Shown here: one piece after another, positions 18,301 to 25,858 of the stretch
Numbering within the stretch: the stretch's first letter is position 1
How the letters are laid out: every line of letters starts with the position of its first letter
DNA from: Variovorax sp. PBL-H6
GTDB taxonomy: Bacteria > Pseudomonadota > Gammaproteobacteria > Burkholderiales > Burkholderiaceae_C
Assembly: GCF_901827155.1 (NCBI RefSeq)
Contig: NZ_LR594659.1
Span: 5,304,501 to 5,368,500 of the forward strand
Reading direction: 5' to 3'
DNA length: 64,000 nucleotides
The notes under the pieces: generated by a model
What the model saw: the letters and a program-made list of their open reading frames with translations, nothing else
The model's database searches: none
Told to the model about the DNA's origin: nothing
Made by a program: the position numbers and the translations under genes

Positions 18301-21300
18301 GGAAGAGGCTCTCTGGGAGATCTGGCGCGGTGTGCTCCACACCACGGCCTTCGGCGTCGAGGACAGTTTCTTCGACCTCGGGGGGCATTCGCTGCTGACG
18401 ATGCAGGTCGCGTCCCGCATCCGCCAGCAGCTCGGCGTCGAGCTGTCCCTGGCGCTCCTGTTCGAGCACGTCACCATTGCCGCGCTCGCCGCGTGGCTGG
18501 ACGAGGCACTGCCCCGCACCGCATCGACCGAGGCGGTTCCCATCCCACGCATCGCCCGCGGCCGCGCCCTTCCGGTGTCTCTGTCGCAGCGGCGCATGTG
18601 GGTGATCCAGCAGTTCGACCCCGCGTCGGTCGCCTACAACGTGCCGGTCTCGCTGCGGCTGCGCGGTGCGTTCGATCCTCGCCTGCTGCAGGCTGCCTTC
18701 GACCGGATCGTCCAGCGCCATGAAGGCTTGCGTACCCGCTTTGCGATGCAGGAAGAGCCAGTCCAGCACATCTCGCCATCCCTGTCCGTGAACGTCGAGC
18801 AGATCGACCTGCGCGCGCGCCCTGCCGCCGGCAGGCTCGAGGAAGCGCGTTCGATCCTTGGCGAGCGGGCGTCCAGGCCCTTCGATCTCACCCAGGCGCC
18901 CCTGCACCACGCAACGCTGGTCATCCTCGACGACAGCGACCATGTGTTCCTGTGGGTGATGCACCACGCGATCACCGACAACTGGTCGATCGCGATCCTG
19001 ATGCGCGATCTTCTCGCGACGTATGCATCGCTCTCGACGGGCGGAGCCGCGGAGTTGCCGCCGCTCGCAATCGAATATGCGGACTACGCCGCATGGCAGC
19101 GCTCGCCGGCAGCGGCTGCGCAGCGCCACCACCAGATCGAATTCTGGGTCGAGCGCTTGAGCGGGCTGCAGCCGCTCAACCTGCCGACCGACCACGTGCG
19201 CCCGCCGCTTCCCAGTTTTCACGGGTCCAAGGTGTCGGTCGCGCTGCCGCCTGCGCTGCTCTTGAGCTTGCGCCGCTTCTGCGGCCAGCACGCAGTCACG
19301 CCCTTCGTGGTGCTCCTCTCCGCCTTCAAGCTCATGCTGGCGCGCCATTGCGGCACCCATGACATCGCCGTGGGCACGCCCATCGCCAATCGCCACCACC
19401 TGGTCACGGAGCAACTGGTCGGCACGCTGGTCAACACGCTGGTGATGCGCACAGATCTGTCCGGCAATCCGGATTTTTCCGAGCTGCTGCAACGGGTGCG
19501 AACGACCGCCCTGCAAGCCTATGCCCACCAGGACGCGCCCTTCGACGAGATCGTGGAAGCGCTGGGGCAGGATCGCCGCAGCCATCCCGAAGGCCTGGTA
19601 CGCACGCTCTTCAATGTGCTCAATGCACCGCTCGGCCAACTGCCCGCCGTCGACTTCAGCTACCAGGAATTCGATCTCGAGCGCACCGCGGCACAGTTCG
19701 ACCTGTCGATCCACGTCGATACGGAATTCGGCCACCGCATCCACCTGGAGTATTCGACCGACCTGTTTGCCGCCACGTCGGCAGAACGCATGCTCGAGAA
19801 CTATTTGTCGCTGGTCGAGCAGGTGCTCGGCAATGAGCACCTGCCGATCTCGGACTACCAGCTCCTCGCGCCCTCCCAGCTGGCGCTGTTGCGCGATCAC
19901 TGGAATGCGACGCAGCAAGCCCTTCCGCCTCGACAGCTCATCCATCAGCATCTGCGCTGCGGGGAGCACGCGCTGCGCGACCGGGTCGCGGTCATCGATT
20001 CGCAGGGCAAGCGCACCACCTACGGCGAGCTGAATGCTGCCGTGGCGCTGCTCGCGTCGGCACTGCGCGCACACGGCTTCGGGCGCGGCCACCGCATCGG
20101 CCTGAGCCTGGCGCGCGACGCCGGCATGCTGACGGCACAACTTGCGGTGCTGACCGCAGGCGCGGCTTATGTGCCGCTGGATCCCAATTTTCCAATCGAC
20201 CGGTTGAGCTACATGGCCGGAGATGCGGGGCTATCGGCGATCCTCGCAGGGCCAGACTCGGCGGCGCACTTCCGGGAAACAGGGGTGCCCTTGCTGGACC
20301 CGGTGGTGCTCCTGAAGGAGGCAGAGACGGCGCCACCACCGGCGTTGCGTCCGGATCCGAAGCGCGATGCGCAGCCGCTCGATCCCGCCTATTTCATCTA
20401 CACGTCTGGGTCGACAGGCAGGCCGAAAGCGGTGGCGGTGCCGCACCGCGCAGTGGTCAATTTCCTGGTCGCCATGGCGCGCGAGCCCGGGCTGGACGAA
20501 ACGGATCGACTGGTGGCGATCACGACGCTGTCCTTCGACATCGCGGTGCTCGAGCTCTTGCTGCCGCTCGCCGTGGGCGCGCAGGTCATCGTGGCCGACA
20601 GCGACCACGTGGCCGACCCGAGGCAACTGCGCGCGATGCTCGAGCGCCACGATGCCACCCTGATGCAGGCAACCCCCTCCGCCTGGCGTGCGCTGCTCGA
20701 CACCGGATGGACGGGACGCCCGGGCTTTCGCGCCCTCATCGGCGGCGAGCCTCTGCAGGTTCCCCTCGCCGAGCAGCTTCTGGAGAACTGCTCCGAACTC
20801 TGGAACATGTATGGGCCTACTGAAACCACCGTCTGGTCCACCACCTGGAGGGTGCATTCGCCGCGGCAGGGCATCTCCATCGGACGGCCTATCGGCAACA
20901 CGTCCGTCTGGGTGCTCGATGAGCGAGGACTGCCCAGCCCGATCGGGGTGCCCGGCGAACTCTGCATCGGCGGACTGGGCGTGGCGCTGGGCTACCACGC
21001 GCGCGAGGCGCTGACGGCCGAGCGCTTTGTCGTCGACCGCTGGCGCGACGAAGCCGACGCACGGATGTACCGGACCGGCGACCTGTGCCGCTGGCGCCAC
21101 GATGGCCTGCTCGAGCATCTGGGCCGCCTCGACCATCAAGTGAAGGTGCGAGGGTTCCGCATCGAGCTCGGCGAAATCGAATCGACCTTGTTGGACCACC
21201 CCGCCGTGGCCCGGTGCGCCGTCGTCACGCGCGCCGAGCGCGAAGACGACGTCCGCCTGGTCGCCTACGTGGTCCCGCAATCGCCGGAGCTCTACGTGCC

Positions 21301-21691
21301 GGCGTTGCGCGAGCACCTGCAGTCCTGTCTTCCCGAGTACATGGTGCCGCAGCATCTGGTGGTTCTGAAGGCCATGCCCCTGCTGCCCAACGGCAAGCTG
21401 GACCGCAACGCGCTGCCTGCCCCTGACGTCGAAGCATCACGCACCACCCGCACCCGCCAGCTGCCGGTCACCGAGGAGGAGAAGGTCATTGCCGAGATCT
21501 GGTCCGAACTTCTCGGCGTGGAGGATGTCGAGGCGACCGACAACTTCTTCGAGCTCGGGGGCCACTCGCTGCTGGCGATGCGCGCAGTGAGCGCCATCAA
21601 GCAGAGGCTCGCCATGCAGGTCGCGCCGCGCAGGCTTGTCTTCGAGACCTTGCGTCAGGTGGCGAACAGGAGCAGCGCAAGCAGGTCGTGA
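15329..21691 (+). CDS. Two-module non-ribosomal peptide synthetase, C-A-T-C-A-T, no thioesterase
   Basis: 2,120 residues. Domains in order: C1 (about 10-450, HHMVTDG at 145), A1 (about 475-970, YTSGSTGTPKG near 621, NQYGPTE near 764), T1 (LGGHSLL, phosphopantetheine Ser1021), C2 (about 1070-1500, HHAITDN at 1212), A2 (about 1540-2010, YTSGSTGRPK near 1691, NMYGPTETT near 1827), T2 (Ser2080). There is no epimerase, thioesterase or reductase domain, and the protein ends about 40 residues after the second carrier. Aligning to the GrsA pocket by eye gives A2 = D-I-L-Q-I-G-M-V-W-K, close to the glycine code DILQLGLIWK, and A1 = D-V-Q-I-I-G-Q-V-A-K, which shares six of ten positions with a proline code. 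C1 at the N-terminus of a first module could acylate a starter. C2 has Asn for the final Gly of HHxxxDG. Release must be by another protein. A TTG three bases upstream is an alternative start. Confidence 0.92.
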   Translation: MDIGGETPQRRMSLSTAQRRLWFLDRIKADVRDAYHLSGALEFDGHLDEGALRRALEALVTRHEVLRATFAEIDGEPMQRIAPPGPFLLERRDLQHLAAADLDAERERQIQEACTAPFDLETGPLIRGRLLRLGPQRHTLVLSLHHMVTDGWSTAVLMNDVAAFYTAFVQGLPDPLPALPAQYADHVAEEQERASSPMRRTRLAYWQHQLEDSPELLELPTDRPRPPVQDHSGDRVEIVFPTRLVTALREWAKQRDATLTMALQAGLNVLFSRLSGQQDVVIGTAVANRRRPAYRQAMGFFVNTLALRTDLSDNPTADVLLDRVRSVGQSAYLRQDVPFEQVVELVRPARNPSHSPIFQVLMAIQNYDTEPIQLPGATLQLVVVPPHSVASDLMVLLRETPDSMVGRIAYATALFDHTTIERWVGYLMRLLEGMASDGTQRVAELPMLADDERSLLLEGFNATRTTPAADTLVHTLFEAQAARTPDAVALVADHKSWRYAELDAQADRLARRLHAGGLGPGQRAALFIGRGADMIVAMIAVLKCGGAYVPLDPADPPERIARMLDDAAPQVVLTQKRLQAALPKRDAPQVVLDAEPGTATQSAAGPFTVDVRPDHAAYVIYTSGSTGTPKGVAVPHAALVNLIQWQSRRRQGALAPRTLQYVALGFDVAFQEIFTTLCGGGALVLIHEGVRRDMSALLRVLRDQRVERLILPFISLQHLAEEAAASTDALPALRQVITGAEQLRIGTEIRALFKRLGTCKLQNQYGPTEYPVATALDLHGPPDSWPLLPSIGRPIDNTVLRILDAFGQPVPIGVKGEIFIGGAGMACGYLGQPALSEAVFVDDPFSPHHGARLYKTGDIGRWRSDGCIDFVSRCDDQVKLRGFRIELGEIEAQLGQHPSVADVAVLLREDDPGHKRLVAYLTLTPGVPEPGTAGALKRFLRSVLPEYMVPSELVVLDAFPLTVNGKVDRRALRPPPLRPEGSDRVLPRNRTEEALWEIWRGVLHTTAFGVEDSFFDLGGHSLLTMQVASRIRQQLGVELSLALLFEHVTIAALAAWLDEALPRTASTEAVPIPRIARGRALPVSLSQRRMWVIQQFDPASVAYNVPVSLRLRGAFDPRLLQAAFDRIVQRHEGLRTRFAMQEEPVQHISPSLSVNVEQIDLRARPAAGRLEEARSILGERASRPFDLTQAPLHHATLVILDDSDHVFLWVMHHAITDNWSIAILMRDLLATYASLSTGGAAELPPLAIEYADYAAWQRSPAAAAQRHHQIEFWVERLSGLQPLNLPTDHVRPPLPSFHGSKVSVALPPALLLSLRRFCGQHAVTPFVVLLSAFKLMLARHCGTHDIAVGTPIANRHHLVTEQLVGTLVNTLVMRTDLSGNPDFSELLQRVRTTALQAYAHQDAPFDEIVEALGQDRRSHPEGLVRTLFNVLNAPLGQLPAVDFSYQEFDLERTAAQFDLSIHVDTEFGHRIHLEYSTDLFAATSAERMLENYLSLVEQVLGNEHLPISDYQLLAPSQLALLRDHWNATQQALPPRQLIHQHLRCGEHALRDRVAVIDSQGKRTTYGELNAAVALLASALRAHGFGRGHRIGLSLARDAGMLTAQLAVLTAGAAYVPLDPNFPIDRLSYMAGDAGLSAILAGPDSAAHFRETGVPLLDPVVLLKEAETAPPPALRPDPKRDAQPLDPAYFIYTSGSTGRPKAVAVPHRAVVNFLVAMAREPGLDETDRLVAITTLSFDIAVLELLLPLAVGAQVIVADSDHVADPRQLRAMLERHDATLMQATPSAWRALLDTGWTGRPGFRALIGGEPLQVPLAEQLLENCSELWNMYGPTETTVWSTTWRVHSPRQGISIGRPIGNTSVWVLDERGLPSPIGVPGELCIGGLGVALGYHAREALTAERFVVDRWRDEADARMYRTGDLCRWRHDGLLEHLGRLDHQVKVRGFRIELGEIESTLLDHPAVARCAVVTRAEREDDVRLVAYVVPQSPELYVPALREHLQSCLPEYMVPQHLVVLKAMPLLPNGKLDRNALPAPDVEASRTTRTRQLPVTEEEKVIAEIWSELLGVEDVEATDNFFELGGHSLLAMRAVSAIKQRLAMQVAPRRLVFETLRQVANRSSASRS

Positions 21692-21779
21692 CAGGTCTGA
21701 GCTCGATCGTGCCGACCGATCCATCCATCACCGCCAGGCGCTCCAGCGAGCGCAGGCGCTTTCACCAGTGGCGTGCGCT

Positions 21780-21979
21780 ACTGCACCGATGGTGAAGCAC
21801 TTTCCTGCGATCACCGACCCAGAACGTCTCGGTGAGTTGTTGAGGATGCGAGACTTTGGGCCAGGTTGAAGCCGCTTGATGGCCTCGGTCCGAATCTAGC
21901 AGTTGCCCCCAAAGTTGCCCCGCGAATGGCCGGAAAGGGACGGAGAACTGCGGACGAGCTTGGAATGAAAAAGCCCTAA
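21780..21979 (+). pseudogene. Remnants of a P4-type tyrosine integrase next to tRNA-Phe
   Basis: One plus-strand frame reads KHFPAITDPERLGELLRM, which matches the segment before the catalytic core of P4-family (DUF4102-type) integrases (usually AAITDPxxxGxLLRAI). It is cut off by a stop at 21867-21869. A second frame at 21896-21979 reads LAVAPKVAPRMAGKG and ends at a TAA in the terminator stem; it looks like an integrase C-terminal tail. The catalytic Arg, His and Tyr blocks are missing, so this is a decayed gene. Such integrases insert islands into tRNA 3' ends, and tRNA-Phe begins 64 bases further on. Confidence 0.55.
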
Positions 21980-22002
21980 GTTCTTGACTACTTAGGGCTT
22001 TT
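21969..22002. terminator. Bidirectional intrinsic terminator between integrase remnant and tRNA-Phe
   Basis: A perfect 12-bp stem (AAAAGCCCTAAG paired with CTTAGGGCTTTT) with a 10-base loop. T-runs exit on both strands, so it can end tRNA-Phe transcription from the right and plus-strand transcription from the left. Confidence 0.85.
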
Positions 22003-22042
22003 AACTTTGGCGGACGTCTATGGACGACTGCAAAGTGATGAC

Positions 22043-22118
22043 TGGTGGCCTGGGGCGGAATCGAACCACCGACACGCGGATTTTCAATCCGCTGCTCTAC
22101 CAACTGAGCTACCGGGCC
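22043..22118 (-). tRNA. tRNA-Phe (anticodon GAA)
   Basis: 76 bases including an encoded CCA. Acceptor GGCCCGG, D-arm TAGCTCAGTTGGTAGAGCA, anticodon loop TTGAAAA with GAA, T-arm GGTTCGATTCC. It lies 16 bases downstream of the response regulator gene on the same strand. Integrase remnants at its 3' side make it a likely island attachment site. Confidence 0.95.
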
Positions 22119-22134
22119 TGTGTGCAGCCAGCGA

Positions 22135-22833
22135 TTATACAGTGCCTCGCCGCCCTCTCGAGAGATCGACACCGAGCTGCTTCAACTTGCGATAAAGATG
22201 GGTGCGTTCGAGCCCTGTCTTCTCGGCCACGCGGGTCATCGATCCGTTCTCCATCGCGAGATGGAATTCGAAGTAAGCCTTCTCGAAGCCATCGCGTGCA
22301 TCGCGCAGCGGCCGGTCGAGATCGAAGCTCTGCATGGCCTGGGGTCCGGTATCGACCGGAGAGATCTGCGGGGCCGCCGGCACCAGCGAGTTCTCGCCCA
22401 TCGTGGTGACCACGGTCGGAAGGTTGTTCGCGGTGGTCGGCACCACGCTCGCCGCCGCGCGACGCGCGTTCTCGCGTGCCAATCCTTGTTCGACCGCCTT
22501 CAGCAGCTTCTGCAGGGTGATGGGCTTTTCGAGAAAAGCAAACGCGCCGATGCGTGTGGCGTCCACGGCGGTGTCGATGGTGGCGTGGCCACTCATCATG
22601 ATGACCGGCATGCTCAGGAGACCCGCGGTCGACCATTCCTTGAGCAACGTGACGCCGTCGGTGTCGGGCATCCAGATGTCGAGCAGAACGAGATCGGGGC
22701 GCGCGCGCTGCCGGGCGGCACGGGCTTCAGCCGCGTTCTCCGCGAGCTCGACGTTGTGTCCTTCGTCGTTCAGAATTTCGAAGAGCAGGTCTCGAATGCC
22801 CAGCTCGTCGTCGACCACGAGGATGTTTGCCAT
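22135..22833 (-). CDS. Response regulator with Fis-type DNA-binding domain (NtrX-like, no AAA+ domain)
   Basis: 232 residues from the ATG at 22833. The receiver domain (residues 3-120) has acidic VVDDE, phosphoacceptor Asp in LVLLDIWMPDTDG, and the conserved Thr/Lys region (MMSGHATIDTAV, FLEKPI). After a linker the C-terminus has a Fis-like helix-turn-helix (MTRVAEKTGLERTHLYRKLK). The sigma-54-interacting AAA+ domain of full NtrX/NtrC is absent, so it probably acts as a simple activator or repressor. It follows the histidine kinase gene by 65 bases and is its obvious partner. The in-frame extension upstream of 22833 has no receiver character. Confidence 0.88.
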   Translation of the reverse strand: MANILVVDDELGIRDLLFEILNDEGHNVELAENAAEARAARQRARPDLVLLDIWMPDTDGVTLLKEWSTAGLLSMPVIMMSGHATIDTAVDATRIGAFAFLEKPITLQKLLKAVEQGLARENARRAAASVVPTTANNLPTVVTTMGENSLVPAAPQISPVDTGPQAMQSFDLDRPLRDARDGFEKAYFEFHLAMENGSMTRVAEKTGLERTHLYRKLKQLGVDLSRGRRGTV

Positions 22834-22898
22834 GAATGCTTGTGTTGTGCGTCCGTATGGGTTTTCTTGCTGACCCGCCCCGCCGCGCAAGCAAGCGC

Positions 22899-25226
22899 TC
22901 AGGCAACGGGCGACGTCGGATCCTTGGCGTGAGCGAGCGCTCCCTGCGCTTCGCCAGCCAATACGAATGATAACGAGACTTGCGCGCCAGCCACAGCGCC
23001 TTCCACGACGCGGTTGGAAAGTTCGATGCGCGCACCGTGCTCGTCGGCAATTTTCTTGACCACGGCAAGGCCAAGGCCGGTGCCTTTGGTCTTGGTCGTG
23101 ACGTAGGGCTCGAAGGCTCGCTTGAGGATGTTCTCGGCGAAGCCTGGCCCGCTGTCTTGCACCGTGAGCCGCACGCGCTGGCCCGAGTCGGCGAGCCGTG
23201 TACGAATGACGACTTCGCCCGGACGCCCGCTCCCATGGGCCGCAGCCTCCGCGGCGTCCTGGGCGTTTTGCAACAAGTTGTGAATGATCTGCCGGATCTG
23301 CTGCGCATCGGCCCGGATTGGCGGACAGCGCTCGTCGAGCTCGCTGCGCAATGCGATGGGCGTGTTCTCGGCAGCGTAGAGCTGGAGCACGTCGGCAACC
23401 AGCGCGTTGAGGTCGACCGGCTTCAGGTCCGCCGCCGGCAGGCGCGCATAGTCGCGGAACTCGTTGACGAGGCGCTTCATCGCGTCGACCTGGTCCACGA
23501 TGGTCCGGACCGACTTGACCAGGATCGCCTGCTCCGTCGGCGCGACCTTGCCACTGAGCTTCATTTCAAGGCGCTCGGCCGACAGCTGGATCGGCGTGAG
23601 CGGGTTCTTGATTTCGTGCGCCAAGCGGCGCGCCACCTCGCCCCACGCCTGGGCCCGCTGGGCCGACACGATCTCGGAGATGTCGTCGAACACCAGCAGC
23701 CGCGCCTCTCCCGGCAACTGCGCGCCGCGCGCAACGATGTTGACTGCGTCCTGCGACACACCCTCGCCACTGGTGTGCAGCTCGAAGGCATGTTGCCAGT
23801 GGTCGAGGCCGTGCTGCAGGCGCTCGACTTCGAAGTCGTCGAACTGCTGCTGCACCGCCTGCCCGAACTCGGCCAGGCCGGGCACATCGACCAGCCGCTG
23901 ACCCTCGAAGGCCGCGAGCGGCGCCCGCAGCACGCGCGTGGCGCCCGGATTGGTGGACAGCACGACGCCGTTCTCGTCCAGCACCATCACGCCCGAGGTC
24001 AGGTTGTCGAGAATGGTCTGCAGGTTGGCCCGCGCCGCATCAAGCTCGCCCAGGGTCTTCTCGACCGCCGCGCGCGCGTCGGCCAACTGCTGGGTCATGA
24101 CGGCGAAGGAGCGGGTGAGCCCGCCGAGCTCGTCGCGGCCCTGGACCACCGCGGTGGGTCGCAGGTCGCCGCCGGCCACCTGCCGAACGCCGTCGGCCAG
24201 CACGAGCAGCGGACGCGCGAGCTGGGTACCGAACAGCACCGCGAGCAGCACCGCTCCGAACACCGCGAGGAAGAGCGTCAAGGTCAGAGTGCCGATGTAC
24301 ATGCGGCGCAATCCTTCACGCGCCAGCGCCCGCTCCTGGTACTCGCGATTTGCCTCCTGTACCGCGAGCGCATTGGCCACCACCGCGGGCGGCAGCGGCT
24401 GGACGACCTGCAGGAAGCGCGGCTCGGTGCTGAAGTCGAAACCGGGCCGCTGCACCAGCGCGAGCGCACGTACGCTGGCGGGCGGCGGCTGCGTCACGCC
24501 GGGCCCAGGGCTCTCGTCCAGCCCTTCGATGTGGGCGATGGCGCGATCGGCACGCACCTGGCGCAACTGCTGCGGCGAGGGTCGCTCAGGATTGAGCTGG
24601 AAGCGCGAGGCCCCCGCGCCGGCGATCAGCTGTCCGGAAGCGGTCCAGAGCACCACGTCGGTGGCACCCAACTGGTCGCGGATGCGCTCGAGCACCAGCC
24701 CGGCGCTGGCATCGGGCACGTCGGCGAGCTGGGTGCTGGCGCTGCGCACCTTGCTCACGAGGTCATCGGACAGTGAATCGAGGGTCGCGCGGCCCAGGTT
24801 CAGGCCGGCGTCGAGCGCGCCCTCGACCTTGACATCGAACCAGCTCTCGATCGAGCGCGCAACGAATTGGTAGGAAACGACGTAGACCAGCACGCCGGGC
24901 ACCACGCCCACCAGCGCGAAGATGGCGGCGAGCTTGATCAGCAGGCGGCTGCCGAATTTGCCCTGGCGCAGCCGCCGCAGCAGGCGGAAGGCGACCCAGC
25001 CGATGACCAGCACCAGCACTACCGCCACGACCACGTTGATGCCGAAGAGGCGCGCGTAGTTGCGCTCGTAGAGCTGCCGGTTGTTGGTGGACTGCGCGAG
25101 CAGGAACATCAACACCAACCCGATGGCCGTGACCAGGAAAGCGCTGACGCCGATGGCCCACTTTGTGGCGCGGGCGCGGCTTGCTGCCGACGACCTGCGG
25201 ACACCAGCCGGAGAGTCGTTGCTCAC
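22899..25226 (-). CDS. NtrY-like membrane sensor histidine kinase
   Basis: 775 residues, GTG start at 25226. Three hydrophobic segments near the N-terminus (FLVTAIGLVLMFLLAQ, VVVAVVLVLVIGWVAF, LAAIFALVGVVPGVLVYVVS) precede a large extracytoplasmic sensor region. A fourth helix near residue 320, a HAMP linker and a PAS-type region (ILDNLTSGVMVLDENGVVLS) follow. The dimerisation box holds the phosphorylated His (RRLAHEIKNPLTPIQLSAER). The N-box (LLQNAQDA) and G-boxes (DSGPGFAENIL, TKGTGLGLAVVKKI) make a complete catalytic domain. This is the NtrY architecture, paired with the NtrX-like regulator downstream. The GTG overlaps the stop of the DUF4390 gene by four bases, indicating coupling. Confidence 0.9.
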   Translation of the reverse strand: MSNDSPAGVRRSSAASRARATKWAIGVSAFLVTAIGLVLMFLLAQSTNNRQLYERNYARLFGINVVVAVVLVLVIGWVAFRLLRRLRQGKFGSRLLIKLAAIFALVGVVPGVLVYVVSYQFVARSIESWFDVKVEGALDAGLNLGRATLDSLSDDLVSKVRSASTQLADVPDASAGLVLERIRDQLGATDVVLWTASGQLIAGAGASRFQLNPERPSPQQLRQVRADRAIAHIEGLDESPGPGVTQPPPASVRALALVQRPGFDFSTEPRFLQVVQPLPPAVVANALAVQEANREYQERALAREGLRRMYIGTLTLTLFLAVFGAVLLAVLFGTQLARPLLVLADGVRQVAGGDLRPTAVVQGRDELGGLTRSFAVMTQQLADARAAVEKTLGELDAARANLQTILDNLTSGVMVLDENGVVLSTNPGATRVLRAPLAAFEGQRLVDVPGLAEFGQAVQQQFDDFEVERLQHGLDHWQHAFELHTSGEGVSQDAVNIVARGAQLPGEARLLVFDDISEIVSAQRAQAWGEVARRLAHEIKNPLTPIQLSAERLEMKLSGKVAPTEQAILVKSVRTIVDQVDAMKRLVNEFRDYARLPAADLKPVDLNALVADVLQLYAAENTPIALRSELDERCPPIRADAQQIRQIIHNLLQNAQDAAEAAAHGSGRPGEVVIRTRLADSGQRVRLTVQDSGPGFAENILKRAFEPYVTTKTKGTGLGLAVVKKIADEHGARIELSNRVVEGAVAGAQVSLSFVLAGEAQGALAHAKDPTSPVA

Positions 25227-25858
25227 TTTGCCTTCTCCAGGGGCAAGCGCGCGCTGCGCTCGACAGAGATGTTCCAGTCGGCCTGGCCGACCACGCCGAT
25301 CTGGAAAGGCCGCGGCAGTTGCGAGGTGTCGAGGCGGAAGCGAAAGCTCACGGGGTGGGCGCCTTCGTCGCCGATCTCGGAAACGTCGCCGAGCCGCAGC
25401 CGCGCCACGCGGCGCACGCCGTCGAGCGCTTCCGCCAAGGTGTCGAAATTCTGGTTCAGGGATACGCCGAAGCCCGAATTGGTGATCGGTACCGGCGAGA
25501 CATTGAGCCGCCAGCGCCGGGTGAGCGGCTGGTAGGCAAGCCGCATATGACGCACTGCCTGGGCTACCTTCTGATCGGTCCAGTACCAGCGCTCGCGATA
25601 GAGCTCGGCCTCGGCGACAAAGTAGATGGCGATGCCCTTCTCGAGCACTTCCTCGACCAGATTCGGTAGTTCGAACTGAACCTGGGCGTTGAGGTAGACG
25701 CCATCGTCTGCCTCTTCGAGCTTCAGCTGACTCACCGTAGCGGTCTTGCCGGACTGGGCTGGCGCGGGCACCGACCAGCAGGCCAGAAAGCAAGCCAGCG
25801 CCAGGAGGGCCGTCAGCCATCCCCTGCGCCGACGTTCAGCGGGGCGCCTGTTTTCCAA
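25223..25858 (-). CDS. DUF4390 domain protein, exported
   Basis: About 211 residues. It starts with a signal peptide whose basic n-region (RRPAERRRRGW) precedes LTALLALACFLACWSVPAPAQ. The mature part reads YLNAQVQFELPNLVEEVLEK, ending IGVVGQADWNISVERSARL. This protein regularly lies just ahead of the NtrY-like kinase in Burkholderiales, which suggests an envelope role connected with that sensor; the biochemical function is unknown. The start is uncertain: TTG at 25858 gives a tidy signal peptide, ATG at 25897 adds 13 residues. Either start lies within the end of rsmB, so the genes overlap. Confidence 0.8.
   Translation of the reverse strand: MENRRPAERRRRGWLTALLALACFLACWSVPAPAQSGKTATVSQLKLEEADDGVYLNAQVQFELPNLVEEVLEKGIAIYFVAEAELYRERWYWTDQKVAQAVRHMRLAYQPLTRRWRLNVSPVPITNSGFGVSLNQNFDTLAEALDGVRRVARLRLGDVSEIGDEGAHPVSFRFRLDTSQLPRPFQIGVVGQADWNISVERSARLPLEKAK

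Noticed and set aside
15914..20140. Minus-strand 1,408-codon frame over the NRPS gene
   Set aside because: Antisense to intact C, A and T domain motifs; no domain of its own.
21762..22172. Minus-strand frame containing PVAQLVEQRIENPRVGGS
   Set aside because: This is the well-known false protein translated from a tRNA gene; it covers tRNA-Phe.
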